DNA from: Archaeoglobi archaeon
Lineage (GTDB): Archaea > Halobacteriota > Archaeoglobi > Archaeoglobales > Archaeoglobaceae
Length of the DNA stretch: 47,135 nucleotides
NCBI GenBank assembly: GCA_029259335.1
Contig: JAPDIY010000031.1
Location: forward strand, 1-47,135
Direction of reading: 5' to 3'
Shown: positions 8,403 to 17,490 of the stretch, one piece after another
Numbering within the stretch: position 1 is the stretch's first letter
Layout: every line of letters begins with the position of its first letter
Notes under the pieces: generated by a model
The model's database searches: none
What the model was told of the DNA's origin: nothing
What the model saw: the letters and a program-made list of their open reading frames with translations, nothing else
Translations under genes and position numbers: made by a program

Positions 8403-9879
8403 AACATTGCCTAAACCTTTCCTTCACCCACTCAACCCCAAGGGACTTTATGAAGTACCCTGCTCTTGGACCATACGTCTTGTCGAGTATCGCCTTGTAG
8501 ATAGCCTGAAAAGCCTTCGACGGCTTAAAGCCAAGCGATCTTGCTACTTCATAAACAAGGCTGTGAATTTCTTCGGGCGTCATATCATCTTTCAACCTTT
8601 CCGAATATTCTCTCAGGAACGTTTTTTCCTCCTCACTGAATTCTGATGTAACCTCATCCACGATCTCGAACTTTATCCTTTCCGGAGCATATTTTTCAAG
8701 CCACCTTTCAGCATACACTATTCTCCTCTCAACGTCCCTTTTAGCCACCTCATCAATACTGTATCCCGTCCTCTCCAGTATTTCAAACACCTTGTCAATA
8801 TCCCATTTGGCAATCTGGCCAACAACAACAAGATGGCGGAAAGGGATATCAGAATATGAAACGTCACCCACAAGGCTCAGCTCGACACTCCTATCTTTCT
8901 CCTTTATCTTCTCCTCAAACTCGTCTATTATGTCAAGCAGACCTATGCTTGGATCGAACTCTATATGTCTCTCAGGCTTGACCCTGATGGTGATATACCT
9001 CACGATTTCTGGCGGTATCACTTCAATCATTTCCTTCACAGGGATGACTATTCCCTTTGAGCTCTTCATAGCTCCAACGCCCTTCAAATGCACCCACTCG
9101 TACGGAACAGGATATGGGGGTTCGTAGTTGAAGATCTCCTTGGAAATTCTCTTTCCAGTATCATAGCTCCCTCCGGCTGCGGCGTGGTCTTTACCGAAAG
9201 GCTCGCACGTTATACCGAGAATCTGCCATCTTGCTGCCCAGTCCACCCTCCATGTCAGCTTTCCTCCTCCCCTGTATGATGCTTTTCCACTATGGCCACA
9301 ATTGCATTCGTAGTATATCCAGTCGTCATCAAATCCCGTAACTTTTGCTGAATTTATCCTGCCACATTTCTCGCAGAAAGGCATGAAAGGATACCAGTCT
9401 TCTTCAAGCTCTCTTCCTGTAACCTCAGCTATGATTTTCGCGATTTTATCTCTTTTTTGCAGTGCAATTCTTGTTTTCTCCTCATATAACCCCTCAGCAT
9501 ACATCTGATATGCTTTTCTCACTTCAACGGGTATGCCAAGAACTTCGAGAGATTCCAGAAACGGCTCAAGAAAATGCTCGGAATACGACTCGTGACAACC
9601 TTCCGGATCAGGGATTTTGCAGAGAGGAATACCAACATATTCCTCATACTCCTCAGGCAGAAAGGGATACCTTTTTCTGAGAGGATCGAAATCATCTGCA
9701 ATGTAAACTATCTCCGCTTCACCACCAGCATCCAGCAACGCCCTCCTTATCGCATCAGCCGTGACCATCTCCCTCAGATTGCCGAGGTGGATATGTCCCG
9801 AAGGTGATATTCCGGTAGCTATTCTGTGCTTACCTCCTCTTTTCTGCAGCTCTGAGGCTATCACGTCTGCCCAGTGCAT
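8389..9879 (-). CDS. lysS: Lysyl-tRNA synthetase, class I
   Basis: The 496-residue enzyme is the archaeal class I LysRS, which charges tRNA-Lys in the cytosol. The HIGH-type motif is HIHLGN (29-34) and the KMSKS-type motif is MKSSK (271-275). A zinc-binding set is visible (Cys169, Cys172, Cys192, Cys194). The C-terminal helical anticodon-binding region is complete. It is the first gene of a five-gene unit ending with prf1; a TATA box (AGTTTAAAAACAGC) lies about 29 nt before the ATG, so the transcript is probably leaderless. Confidence 0.95.
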   Translation of the reverse strand: MHWADVIASELQKRGGKHRIATGISPSGHIHLGNLREMVTADAIRRALLDAGGEAEIVYIADDFDPLRKRYPFLPEEYEEYVGIPLCKIPDPEGCHESYSEHFLEPFLESLEVLGIPVEVRKAYQMYAEGLYEEKTRIALQKRDKIAKIIAEVTGRELEEDWYPFMPFCEKCGRINSAKVTGFDDDWIYYECNCGHSGKASYRGGGKLTWRVDWAARWQILGITCEPFGKDHAAAGGSYDTGKRISKEIFNYEPPYPVPYEWVHLKGVGAMKSSKGIVIPVKEMIEVIPPEIVRYITIRVKPERHIEFDPSIGLLDIIDEFEEKIKEKDRSVELSLVGDVSYSDIPFRHLVVVGQIAKWDIDKVFEILERTGYSIDEVAKRDVERRIVYAERWLEKYAPERIKFEIVDEVTSEFSEEEKTFLREYSERLKDDMTPEEIHSLVYEVARSLGFKPSKAFQAIYKAILDKTYGPRAGYFIKSLGVEWVKERFRQCYEKN

Positions 9880-9964
9880 CGCTCTGCTCTCGGCAATGCT
9901 GTTTTTAAACTTGCCTTTTTCAGGGCATGAAAGGAATAACTACACTGCAGGACAGAGCAGAAAA

Positions 9965-10006
9965 AGTTTAAATAAAAAGTGGATTTAATCTTAGCGGAGA
10001 GGTGGT
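9965..10006 (+). promoter_or_regulatory. cetZ promoter and ribosome binding site
   Basis: AGTTTAAATAAAA at 9965-9977 is a strong TATA box. About 20-25 nt further on is GGAGAGGTGG, a ribosome binding site that sets the start at the ATG at 10012. An ATG at 10008 is out of frame. Unlike most first genes here, cetZ has a short leader. Confidence 0.55.
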
Positions 10007-10011
10007 AATGG

Positions 10012-11190
10012 ATGAGATTCTTCATCATAGGCTTTGGACAGGCAGGAGGAAAGATACTTGACATGTTCATCGAAAATGAGAAAAGGAGAGGATCGAATAT
10101 CAGAATGAGGTGGCTCGCGATAAATTCTGCAAGAACTGATTTAATGGGTTTGAAGCATGTACCCGTTCAGGATCGCATACTCATCGGTCAGACTGTTGTA
10201 AAAGGCCACGGAGTTGGGACTGATAACAAGCTTGGAGCTAAGATAGCTCAAGAGGAGATCGAGACGATACTGAATGCAATTGATGAAAGAGGGACGCACG
10301 ATATGGATGCTTTTCTCATAATTTCGGGTCTTGGAGGAGGAACGGGGAGTGGAGGGGCACCAGTGCTGGCAAAGTATCTGTCTGAGATGTACTCAGAGCC
10401 TGTTTACGCTCTTGGCATTTTACCTGCCCCTGAGGAGGGCAAGCTTTACTCATTGAATGCCGCAAGGAGCATGATCTCTATCCTGAAGTACGTTGATAAC
10501 CTGATTCTTGTGGATAACGGTGCTTGGAAGTTTGAGGGGACGAGCCTGAAGGAATCTTTTGCCAAGATCAACGAGGAGATAGTGAGGAGGCTTGCGATAC
10601 TTGCAAGGGCTGGAGAGCCGATAGAAGAAGATATTGTTGGAGAGATGGTTGTTGACAGCAGTGAAGTTGTCAATACACTGCGTGGTGGCGGGATATCCTC
10701 CATAGGCTATGCTACAACCCTTGCAGAGTCCTCGCAGAAGAAGAAAAAGAAGGGATTCCTCTTCTTTGGTAAGAAAGAAGAGGAGGAGCTTGAGACAATC
10801 GAAAATGACAAACCCATGAAGATTGCCACGCTTGTGAGAAGGGCTGCACTTGGAAGATTGACGATTCCATGCAACATAAGAAGTGCTGAAAGGGCTCTAA
10901 TCCTCGTTGCAGGTCCTCCAGAGCATTTGGACAGGAAAGGGTTGGAGAAGGCAAAGCTGTGGCTTGAAGAGCAGATTGCAGGAGTAGAGGTAAGAGCTGG
11001 AGACTATCCAACGAGAAAGACGAGGTATGTTGCCGCTTTAGTTTTGCTTGCAAATGTTACTGATGTGCCAAGAGTTAAGGAGCTGCAGAGATTAGCTGCA
11101 GAGGCAAAGGAGGAGGTTGAGGAAGCTGAAAAAATAAGAATGGCCAAGACGATTGAGCTGTTCGATGAAGACATTGAGCCACTGATTTAA
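10012..11190 (+). CDS. cetZ: Tubulin/FtsZ-superfamily protein CetZ
   Basis: The 392-residue GTPase matches CetZ rather than FtsZ. It has the N-terminal IGFGQAGGKI motif, DLMGL near residue 43, VKGHGVGTDN near 63, the nucleotide signature GLGGGTGSGG (106-115) and the EPVYALGILPAPEEG segment. All closely follow the CetZ proteins of haloarchaea, where CetZ1 controls cell shape. A lysine-rich insert (QKKKKKGFLFFGKK) near residues 243-256 and a long charged C-terminal helix complete it. It should form cytosolic or membrane-associated filaments. Its stop overlaps the ubiX start by one base (TAATG), so the two are co-translated. Confidence 0.9.
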   Translation: MRFFIIGFGQAGGKILDMFIENEKRRGSNIRMRWLAINSARTDLMGLKHVPVQDRILIGQTVVKGHGVGTDNKLGAKIAQEEIETILNAIDERGTHDMDAFLIISGLGGGTGSGGAPVLAKYLSEMYSEPVYALGILPAPEEGKLYSLNAARSMISILKYVDNLILVDNGAWKFEGTSLKESFAKINEEIVRRLAILARAGEPIEEDIVGEMVVDSSEVVNTLRGGGISSIGYATTLAESSQKKKKKGFLFFGKKEEEELETIENDKPMKIATLVRRAALGRLTIPCNIRSAERALILVAGPPEHLDRKGLEKAKLWLEEQIAGVEVRAGDYPTRKTRYVAALVLLANVTDVPRVKELQRLAAEAKEEVEEAEKIRMAKTIELFDEDIEPLI

Positions 11191-11738
11191 TGAGGTTTAT
11201 AGTCGCCCTCACAGGAGCTTCGGGACAGATACTTGGTATCAGGCTGATAGAAAAGCTGATTGAAGAAGGCAATGAGGTTTATGCGATTGCTTCAAGAGCT
11301 GCAAAGATGACACTGAAGGCGGAAACGCAGTACGACGAGAGCTATATCAGGGAGATAGCAACCAAGTACTACGACGAGGATGAAATTGCTGCTCCATTTG
11401 CAAGCGGTAGCTTCAAGCATGACGGTATGGCCGTTGTGCCCTGTAGTGTTAAAACTGCATCATCCATCGCTTACGGCATAGCAGACAACCTCATTACGAG
11501 GGCTGCTGACGTCACGCTCAAGGAAAGGAGGAGGCTTGTTCTCGCAGTGAGGGAGGCACCACTGCATTCAGGGCATCTTAGAACCTTGGCAAGGCTATCA
11601 GAGATGGGTGCCATCATCTTCCCGCCTGTTCTGTCTTTCTATACAAGGCCGAAGACGATTGATGATCTCGTTAACCATACTGTTTCGAGAATAGCAGAAC
11701 TGCTCGGGGTTGAGACAGAGTACCCAAGATGGGGATAA
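11190..11738 (+). CDS. ubiX: Flavin prenyltransferase UbiX
   Basis: The 182-residue protein prenylates reduced FMN to make prenylated FMN, the cofactor of UbiD decarboxylases. The FMN-binding start ALTGASGQILGIRL, the VVPCSVKTASSIAYG segment and the LAVREAPLHSGHL motif are all typical. The length is normal for the family. It shares an operon with cetZ, which is functionally odd. The likely client UbiD is encoded 4.2 kb away on the opposite strand (15927-17372). Confidence 0.93.
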   Translation: MRFIVALTGASGQILGIRLIEKLIEEGNEVYAIASRAAKMTLKAETQYDESYIREIATKYYDEDEIAAPFASGSFKHDGMAVVPCSVKTASSIAYGIADNLITRAADVTLKERRRLVLAVREAPLHSGHLRTLARLSEMGAIIFPPVLSFYTRPKTIDDLVNHTVSRIAELLGVETEYPRWG

Positions 11739-11775
11739 ATGGCAAAATTTTTCTTTTAGGAATATATGCCGCTTT

Positions 11776-13050
11776 ATGGCGGTAATTGTAGGTGCGATCA
11801 GAACTCCAGTTGGCAGGTTTGGTGGCAGTCTCAAGGATGTGAAGGCTTACGAGCTTGGAGCTGTTGCAATTAAAGGTTTGCTGAAGAAACTGGGCATAGC
11901 GCCAAAACCAAGTCCTGAATCAATAGAATTCTACCCTGAGAAATTGCCAAAGGGCAGAATCGAGCTGGAATCTGCCTATGACTACGATGGTGTTGAGGTT
12001 GAAGTCGATGAAGTTGTGATGGGCAACGTCCTGCAGGCTGGGCAGGGGCAGAACCCGGCAAGGCAGGCAGCCATAATGGCGGGCATACCAAAAGAAATTC
12101 CTGCCTTCACGGTGAACAAGGTATGTGCGAGTGGCCTGAAGGCAATAACTCTTGCCTACCACACAATAAAGAGCGGGGATGCCAAGGCTATTATTGCTGG
12201 GGGAATGGAGAGCATGAGCAGCGCTCCCTATGCTTTGCCTAAAGCAAGATGGGGATACAGAATGTCGGTAACGGCTTTTGACGAGCTTGTTGATCTAATG
12301 GTCTACGATGGCCTCTGGGAGAAGTTTTATGGCTATCATATGGGGATAACTGCCGAGAACATAGCTGAGAAGTACGGCATAAGCAGAGAGGAGATGGATC
12401 AACTTGCCTATGAGAGTCACATGAGGGCTGTTAGGGCTATAGATGAGGGAAAGTTTGCTCAGGAAATCGTGCCGGTTGAAGTAAAGCAGAAGAAGGGGAC
12501 GGTTGTTGTTGATACCGATGAGCATCCGCGCAGAGATACGAGCCTCGAAAAGCTGGCAAAATTACCTCCTGTGTTCAAGAAAGATGGAACAATAACAGCA
12601 GGAAATGCGAGCGGAGTTAATGATGGTGCTGCTGCTGTGCTTGTCATGGATGAGAAGGCCGCAAAGGATTACGGGCTTGAAGCAAAGGTTAGGATTGTAT
12701 CGGTTGCTTCAGCAGGCATAGACCCGGCTTACATGGGTCTTGGACCGATTCCGGCCATAAGGAAGGCTTTGAAGAAGGCTGAGCTTTCAATCAAAGATAT
12801 TGGGCTGATAGAGCTCAACGAGGCCTTTGCAGCCCAAGCCTTGGCGTGCATAAAGGAACTTAACCTCGACATGGAGATTGTTAATGTAAACGGCAGCGGC
12901 ATATCTCTTGGCCATCCCATCGGCTGCACGGGAGCGAGGATTACGACAACACTTATACACGAGATGGAGAGGAGAGGGGTTGATTACGGACTGGCAGCGC
13001 TCTGCATTGGTGGGGGGCAGGGAATGGCGATGATTGTTGAGAGAGTTTAA
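11776..13050 (+). CDS. Thiolase (acetyl-CoA C-acyltransferase)
   Basis: The 424-residue thiolase makes or cleaves acetoacetyl-CoA or 3-ketoacyl-CoA in the cytosol. The nucleophile Cys117 lies in VCASG, with NEAF at 348-351, His380 in GHPIG and the second catalytic Cys410 in LCIGGGQG. It is about 30 residues longer than standard because of a charged insert at residues 42-75. No DUF35 OB-fold partner or HMG-CoA synthase is adjacent, unlike the usual archaeal mevalonate thiolase, so a degradative role is likely. The ATG at 11776 is preceded by A/T-rich TAGGAATATATG, which suggests a leaderless mRNA separate from cetZ-ubiX. Confidence 0.92.
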   Translation: MAVIVGAIRTPVGRFGGSLKDVKAYELGAVAIKGLLKKLGIAPKPSPESIEFYPEKLPKGRIELESAYDYDGVEVEVDEVVMGNVLQAGQGQNPARQAAIMAGIPKEIPAFTVNKVCASGLKAITLAYHTIKSGDAKAIIAGGMESMSSAPYALPKARWGYRMSVTAFDELVDLMVYDGLWEKFYGYHMGITAENIAEKYGISREEMDQLAYESHMRAVRAIDEGKFAQEIVPVEVKQKKGTVVVDTDEHPRRDTSLEKLAKLPPVFKKDGTITAGNASGVNDGAAAVLVMDEKAAKDYGLEAKVRIVSVASAGIDPAYMGLGPIPAIRKALKKAELSIKDIGLIELNEAFAAQALACIKELNLDMEIVNVNGSGISLGHPIGCTGARITTTLIHEMERRGVDYGLAALCIGGGQGMAMIVERV

Positions 13051-13212
13051 AACTTTTTTATCCTAGCTGCGAACGAGGTCGAGAAGTATTAGCATTACAG
13101 CTGGTGAAGCTTTAAATTAGAAATAGAGGAATGTTACTGGCGTTAAAGTCAAAGCGGGATCCATACTTATCTTTTGCTTTTTGACTTGTTTCCAAAAGTT
13201 AATAATATAAAA
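13051..13212. other. Convergent intergenic region
   Basis: This stretch holds a T-run directly after the thiolase stop (AAACTTTTTTATCC) that may end its transcript, and an A/T-rich run before the end of the convergent CBS gene. I see no gene or RNA in it. Confidence 0.4.
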
Positions 13213-14382
13213 TTAATACTCAAAAACCTCTTCATAAAACCTCTTTACCATCCTCTTGTCCTGCAGAATTTCCTTCTCCTTCAGAACTTCTCTCTCCAGC
13301 TTCTTCAGCGCCACGTGCAGCGCATACTCAACTCCCCAGCTCTCTCCGCTGACCATGAAGTTCCCCTTCTCGCTTGAAAGCTTCAGCCTGACGTGTATTA
13401 ACGGTAAATTGCGGAAATGCTCCTTGTGCCTCTTTATGTACACGAAGAGGTATGATTCACCAAGAAACTCCGAGAATTTCTTCATAAACCTCTCTACGTC
13501 GTCCATAATTGCCTCTCTGTCAAAATCATCGAGGGTTATGTCAGAGGTCATTATCTGAACTCCAAAATCCTTCTTCTCCTGTTTCTTGAGATAGTATTCA
13601 AGAATGTCCTTCTTTATCACGATACCATCTGGAATGCCCTCTCTCGTAACCACGACGCTCGAAATCCTGTTCTCGACCATCAAATCAATAACCTCAGCAA
13701 CGCTGTCGTTCCTACCAACTGATATCACAGGAGAACTCATTATGCTCTCGACCATGATTGACAAGGTCTTCTCCTTCTCCCCACTCGAATCGCCCATCCT
13801 CGCCCTCTTTCTTGGCGATATAACCCTGTCTATGACATCTTTGCCCGTTAGAATGCCGATGACCTTGTTGTTTTCGTCAACAACCACAACCCTATCAATT
13901 CCATGACTTCTCATCACTGACAGAGCCTTTGCAGCGGTATCAAATCTTCTTACAGTTATCACGTCGGGATTCATTACTTCCCTAACCTTAACATTCTCGA
14001 ATTCGAGCTTTAGCTTCCTCAGAAAATCGTTTACGTAGATAACACCAAATTTCTTACCCGTCTGGACAATCACAAAAGGTGTGGAATCTTCAACAAACCT
14101 TCTCGCAACCTTAAACGGATCGAGTTCGGAAATATCCAGCTTGCCTGTCTTAACAACCAGAGATTTAACCCTCGTCTCGTGAGGATTCTTCAGAACACTG
14201 CCCCTGATGAGGTCCTTCTCCCTCACAACCCCGATTATCTTCCCATCTTCCTCCACAAGGATCGCATTTGCCTTATCCCTGTCGAGCTTTTCAAGTATCG
14301 GGAAAAGTTTGGAAATCGTCTCATTCGCATCAATCAACTCATAATCTTCTCTAATCAGCTCCTTTAGCTCCTCAACGTCCAA
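13213..14382 (-). CDS. Four-CBS-domain protein with C-terminal ribosome-hibernation-like domain
   Basis: The 389-residue protein has four CBS repeats in two Bateman pairs (about residues 1-125 and 130-270; GIDRVVVVDENNKVIGILTG is typical), which usually bind adenine nucleotides. Residues 275-385 look like an HPF/S30AE fold: a beta-alpha-beta-beta-beta-alpha pattern ending in ALHVALKKLEREVLKEKE. CBS proteins of this kind are linked to archaeal ribosome hibernation. I choose the TTG at 14382 because the full AGGAGGTGAT ribosome binding site (14387-14396) precedes it with good spacing; the in-frame GTG at 14391 lies inside that site. A TATA box lies at 14411-14425. Confidence 0.85.
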   Translation of the reverse strand: MDVEELKELIREDYELIDANETISKLFPILEKLDRDKANAILVEEDGKIIGVVREKDLIRGSVLKNPHETRVKSLVVKTGKLDISELDPFKVARRFVEDSTPFVIVQTGKKFGVIYVNDFLRKLKLEFENVKVREVMNPDVITVRRFDTAAKALSVMRSHGIDRVVVVDENNKVIGILTGKDVIDRVISPRKRARMGDSSGEKEKTLSIMVESIMSSPVISVGRNDSVAEVIDLMVENRISSVVVTREGIPDGIVIKKDILEYYLKKQEKKDFGVQIMTSDITLDDFDREAIMDDVERFMKKFSEFLGESYLFVYIKRHKEHFRNLPLIHVRLKLSSEKGNFMVSGESWGVEYALHVALKKLEREVLKEKEILQDKRMVKRFYEEVFEY

Positions 14383-14386
14383 AGTA

Positions 14387-14425
14387 ATCACCTCCTATCT
14401 TTTTTCTGATGATTTTTATAACTTT
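14387..14425 (-). promoter_or_regulatory. TATA box and perfect ribosome binding site deciding the CBS gene start
   Basis: AAAGTTATAAAAATC (14411-14425, minus strand) is the TATA box. AGGAGGTGAT (14387-14396) is a full anti-Shine-Dalgarno match. The GTG at 14391 is part of this site, so the TTG at 14382 is the better start. Confidence 0.55.
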
Positions 14426-14439
14426 ACCTCGACGGCGGG

Positions 14440-15930
14440 TCACACCATCAAAGCAAGCAAGTAATTTAGGACGGCAAATCCTAAAAAGTTTGCGATAAGC
14501 GGAACTGCTCTCTCCCTTGCAGCGACTTCAGCGTCTCTCAGCAATTCTCTGCCCATAACTCTTATCCCAACTTTTCCTTCAGAATATCTGCATCTTCCCT
14601 CGCTCAGTTCCAGTTCTCTGCATCTATCAGCCAGCTTTTCTGCAATCTTCCAGTCCTCCTCACACCTACCTGCAGGTTTGTAGGATTGTTTCGCCCTTAT
14701 TCCTGTCTTTTCATGATTATCCGTCGAAACCACAATTGCCCTGTATCCAATTCCAGCAAAAAGACTTTCAACGTGTTTTCTGAATGTCAAATCCACGTTG
14801 TTGGAGTCGAAAACAACGATTGCATACCTTTCCCCGTCATAGTCAAGCAGGACAGCAGCAACATAACCGCATATGCTCTCACTCTCAGCATCCATTTTGA
14901 CAAACCCGTATCTGAAGTTTTTGACTTCTAAACTTTCTCTTTTCTCCGCCATGTCTACAAGCTGTGATATTTCATTAATTTCCTCCTCGTCTGGGTCGTA
15001 GTCGGATTCATAAGCATTGTGACAGTCAACAACAAAATTATTGGAATTAACTATAAAATCATCAATATGTCTTTTCCCGCTGACAAAAATCAGCCTGAGG
15101 CGATCGAAGGGCATGCAGTATACATCAAATTTTTTTCCATGTATGGCAAAGGGTCTTAGCGGCTTCACGCGCTCTCCAGAACATCTGAGTGCGCCAGCTA
15201 TCTTAGCAACCTCTCCACCATTCACAGGATTCATCGCGTGGGATGTGGGAGAGTGGAGGTAGACACTATTCTTGCCTGAAAGAGTTCTGACAAGCTTCGC
15301 CCCACCCACATTCCTGAATGGGCCCGGATGGAAATCTGTTGAAACGAGCCTTACATCCCCGACTGTGAGACACCTGACTCTACCCTCAAAATTCTCGGAA
15401 TGCTTCAGCAGAAATCTTTCCATGTACTCTGCCTTTGATGTGAGCCAAAAAAGAACGAAGGATTCGACAAAATCCCTTATGTTGATTTTACCAACACTGG
15501 TACCAAGTACTTTGAGATAGACTACGAGCAAAATTGCTGACAAAGTCAGGATTGCCGCTGTTTGTACCGAAGGGTCAACGGCGAGATACGGGAGAGCGGA
15601 TAATGGAAAGGAAAGCAGTTTTCTTTCAGAGCAGAAGTAAAATGTGATAAAAAGAATGAATGATGATGCGGCAACGTCCCCTGCGATAAGGAGAGCTGGA
15701 AAGCTCAGCACAGAGACGAAAATTGCCAAGAAAGATATCCTTTTCAAATCAAATTTCAGGCCAGCTATTTTTATTCCCAACAATGAAATCAGGAACACTG
15801 CCAGCCACAGCTTGATGATAGCCAAATGAACAAGAGAGAGTAGAAGAGCTGCAGCTAAGGATACTGCCAGCATAACTCCCGGTTTCGGGATTGAGAAAAG
15901 TTTGTAGTAGAGACTCTCAAAACTCTTCAT
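14440..15930 (-). CDS. DUF2070 family membrane protein
   Basis: The 496-residue protein matches the archaeal DUF2070 family. It has about six membrane helices in the first 165 residues, a soluble domain from about 185 to 465 and one last helix at the C-terminus. The soluble domain carries conserved His/Asp motifs (STDFHPGPFRNVGGAKL, HSPTSHAMNPVNGGE, DCHNAYESD, STDNHEKTG) that look like a metal-dependent hydrolase site. The biochemical role is unknown. Its start overlaps the ubiD stop by four bases, so the two are co-translated. Confidence 0.85.
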   Translation of the reverse strand: MKSFESLYYKLFSIPKPGVMLAVSLAAALLLSLVHLAIIKLWLAVFLISLLGIKIAGLKFDLKRISFLAIFVSVLSFPALLIAGDVAASSFILFITFYFCSERKLLSFPLSALPYLAVDPSVQTAAILTLSAILLVVYLKVLGTSVGKINIRDFVESFVLFWLTSKAEYMERFLLKHSENFEGRVRCLTVGDVRLVSTDFHPGPFRNVGGAKLVRTLSGKNSVYLHSPTSHAMNPVNGGEVAKIAGALRCSGERVKPLRPFAIHGKKFDVYCMPFDRLRLIFVSGKRHIDDFIVNSNNFVVDCHNAYESDYDPDEEEINEISQLVDMAEKRESLEVKNFRYGFVKMDAESESICGYVAAVLLDYDGERYAIVVFDSNNVDLTFRKHVESLFAGIGYRAIVVSTDNHEKTGIRAKQSYKPAGRCEEDWKIAEKLADRCRELELSEGRCRYSEGKVGIRVMGRELLRDAEVAARERAVPLIANFLGFAVLNYLLALMV

Positions 15931-17372
15931 AGGACGAGCTTTTTGATTTCATTCCAGATTCTATCAACCTTTGCCTTAACTTCAGCATCCATCTCTACAA
16001 CATCCGGCCACTCTCTCTCATATCCTTCATCTCTCATCTTCTTTGTCGCATCTATGCCCAGCTTACCCGCCAGATTTGGGATGTAGGCAGCATGATCCAG
16101 AGAATCCGTTGGAGATGGTGGTAGCAGGATAACATCTCTTGCAGGATCGAAACGAGAGGTTACAGCCCAGATCACCTCTCTCAGGTTGTGAACATTAACA
16201 TCGGAGTCCACAACTATGATGACCTTCGTAAGAGCCAGCATTCCCATACCCCAGAGTGCGTACATCACCTTTTTGGCCTGACCCGGATACCTCTTCTTTA
16301 TCGAAACTACAGCAAGGTTGTGAAAGACTCCCTCAATCGGCAAGTTCATGTCAACTATTTCGGGATGCATTATCCTGAGAATTGGCAGGAAGATTCTCTC
16401 CGTCGCCTTCCCAAGCCAGGCATCTTCCATCGGCGGTTTTCCGACAACTGTGGCATGATAAATCGGATTCTCCCTGTGAGTTATGTGTGTGATGTGGAAA
16501 ACCGGATAGGGTTCAGGAGGGGTGTAGTAGCCGGTGTGGTCTCCAAAAGGCCCCTCGATCCTGAATTCGTCAGCCTTAACATAGCCCTCAAGCACGATCT
16601 CTGCATTTGCCGGAACTTGCAGATCAACTGTCTCGCAGTCGGTCAGTTTTAGCCTCTCTTTCCTGATAAAGCCAGCAAACATGAACTCGCTTATTCCGGC
16701 AGGTAGTGGAGCGGTGGATGCATAAAGGGTTGCGGGATCAACACCTATTGCGACAGCGACCTCTATCTTCCCACCACCCATCTCAACCATCTTTCTGAAA
16801 TGCTCCGCCCCATGTTTGTGAATTTGCCAGTGCATGCCTGTGGTTCTGCCATCAAAAACCTGCATCCTGTACATTCCTGCATTCAATTCCCCCGTTTCTG
16901 GGTCTTTCGTTATAACCACAGGCAGTGTTATGAACCTTCCCCCATCCTTCGGCCAGCACTTCAGTATGGGGAATTTTTCGAGGCTTTCAGCCTCAACCTC
17001 CTTGCACGGAGCCTTGCTCGTCTTTTTCGGAATGAAGGACATGAAATCCTTCAGCATTCCCACCCCTTTAAGGGCATCCATGAAAGATGATGGACGGAAT
17101 TCTAAAGCAGAAATAAGCCTTTCTCCAATCTCCTCAAATTTTTCAACGTCCAAAGCAAGTTTCATTCTTCCTTCGGTTCCAAAGGCGTTCAACAAAACGG
17201 GAATATCATAACCCCTAGGTTTTTCAAAAAGCAAAGCCTTACCGCCAGATTTTACGACCCTGTCAACAATTTCGGTCATTTCAAGCTCCGGGCTTACTTC
17301 GCGCTTTATTCTAGCCAGTTCGTTTTCTTCTTCAAGCTTATCTAAAAATTCTCGAAGATCTTCGTAGGCCAT
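15927..17372 (-). CDS. ubiD: UbiD-family prFMN-dependent decarboxylase
   Basis: The 481-residue enzyme belongs to the UbiD family of reversible (de)carboxylases of aromatic and unsaturated acids, which need prenylated FMN and a metal. The N-terminal YEDLREFLDKLEEENELARI, the prFMN-site segment TGMHWQIHKHGAEHF and the signature IEGPFGDHTGYYTPP are all present. In Archaeoglobales it could act in menaquinone synthesis or aromatic acid metabolism; sequence alone does not decide. The cofactor-making ubiX lies at 11190-11738. It is first in an operon with DUF2070, with an A/T-rich box (AAGTTTTTTTAGC) about 28 nt before the ATG. Confidence 0.92.
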   Translation of the reverse strand: MAYEDLREFLDKLEEENELARIKREVSPELEMTEIVDRVVKSGGKALLFEKPRGYDIPVLLNAFGTEGRMKLALDVEKFEEIGERLISALEFRPSSFMDALKGVGMLKDFMSFIPKKTSKAPCKEVEAESLEKFPILKCWPKDGGRFITLPVVITKDPETGELNAGMYRMQVFDGRTTGMHWQIHKHGAEHFRKMVEMGGGKIEVAVAIGVDPATLYASTAPLPAGISEFMFAGFIRKERLKLTDCETVDLQVPANAEIVLEGYVKADEFRIEGPFGDHTGYYTPPEPYPVFHITHITHRENPIYHATVVGKPPMEDAWLGKATERIFLPILRIMHPEIVDMNLPIEGVFHNLAVVSIKKRYPGQAKKVMYALWGMGMLALTKVIIVVDSDVNVHNLREVIWAVTSRFDPARDVILLPPSPTDSLDHAAYIPNLAGKLGIDATKKMRDEGYEREWPDVVEMDAEVKAKVDRIWNEIKKLVL

Positions 17373-17490
17373 TACCGATCCCCCTATATCTCGCTAAAAA
17401 AACTTTGTTATGTATCTACATATAAAAAATTTTTATCTCTTGAACCCAACGCGTTAAATTTATTAATATTACTTAAACATAATTACAATC
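17373..17490. promoter_or_regulatory. Divergent promoter region ubiD / histidine kinase
   Basis: The region holds a leftward box near 17400 and a rightward TATA-like TAAATTTATTAATATT at 17455-17470, about 28 nt before the kinase ATG. The 8-bp palindrome AACGCGTT lies between them at about 17448-17455. The rest is A/T-rich. Confidence 0.4.

Noticed and set aside
16188-16652. Plus-strand open frame (about 154 codons) inside ubiD
   Set aside because: It is antisense to conserved UbiD motifs and has a composition expected of a shadow frame.
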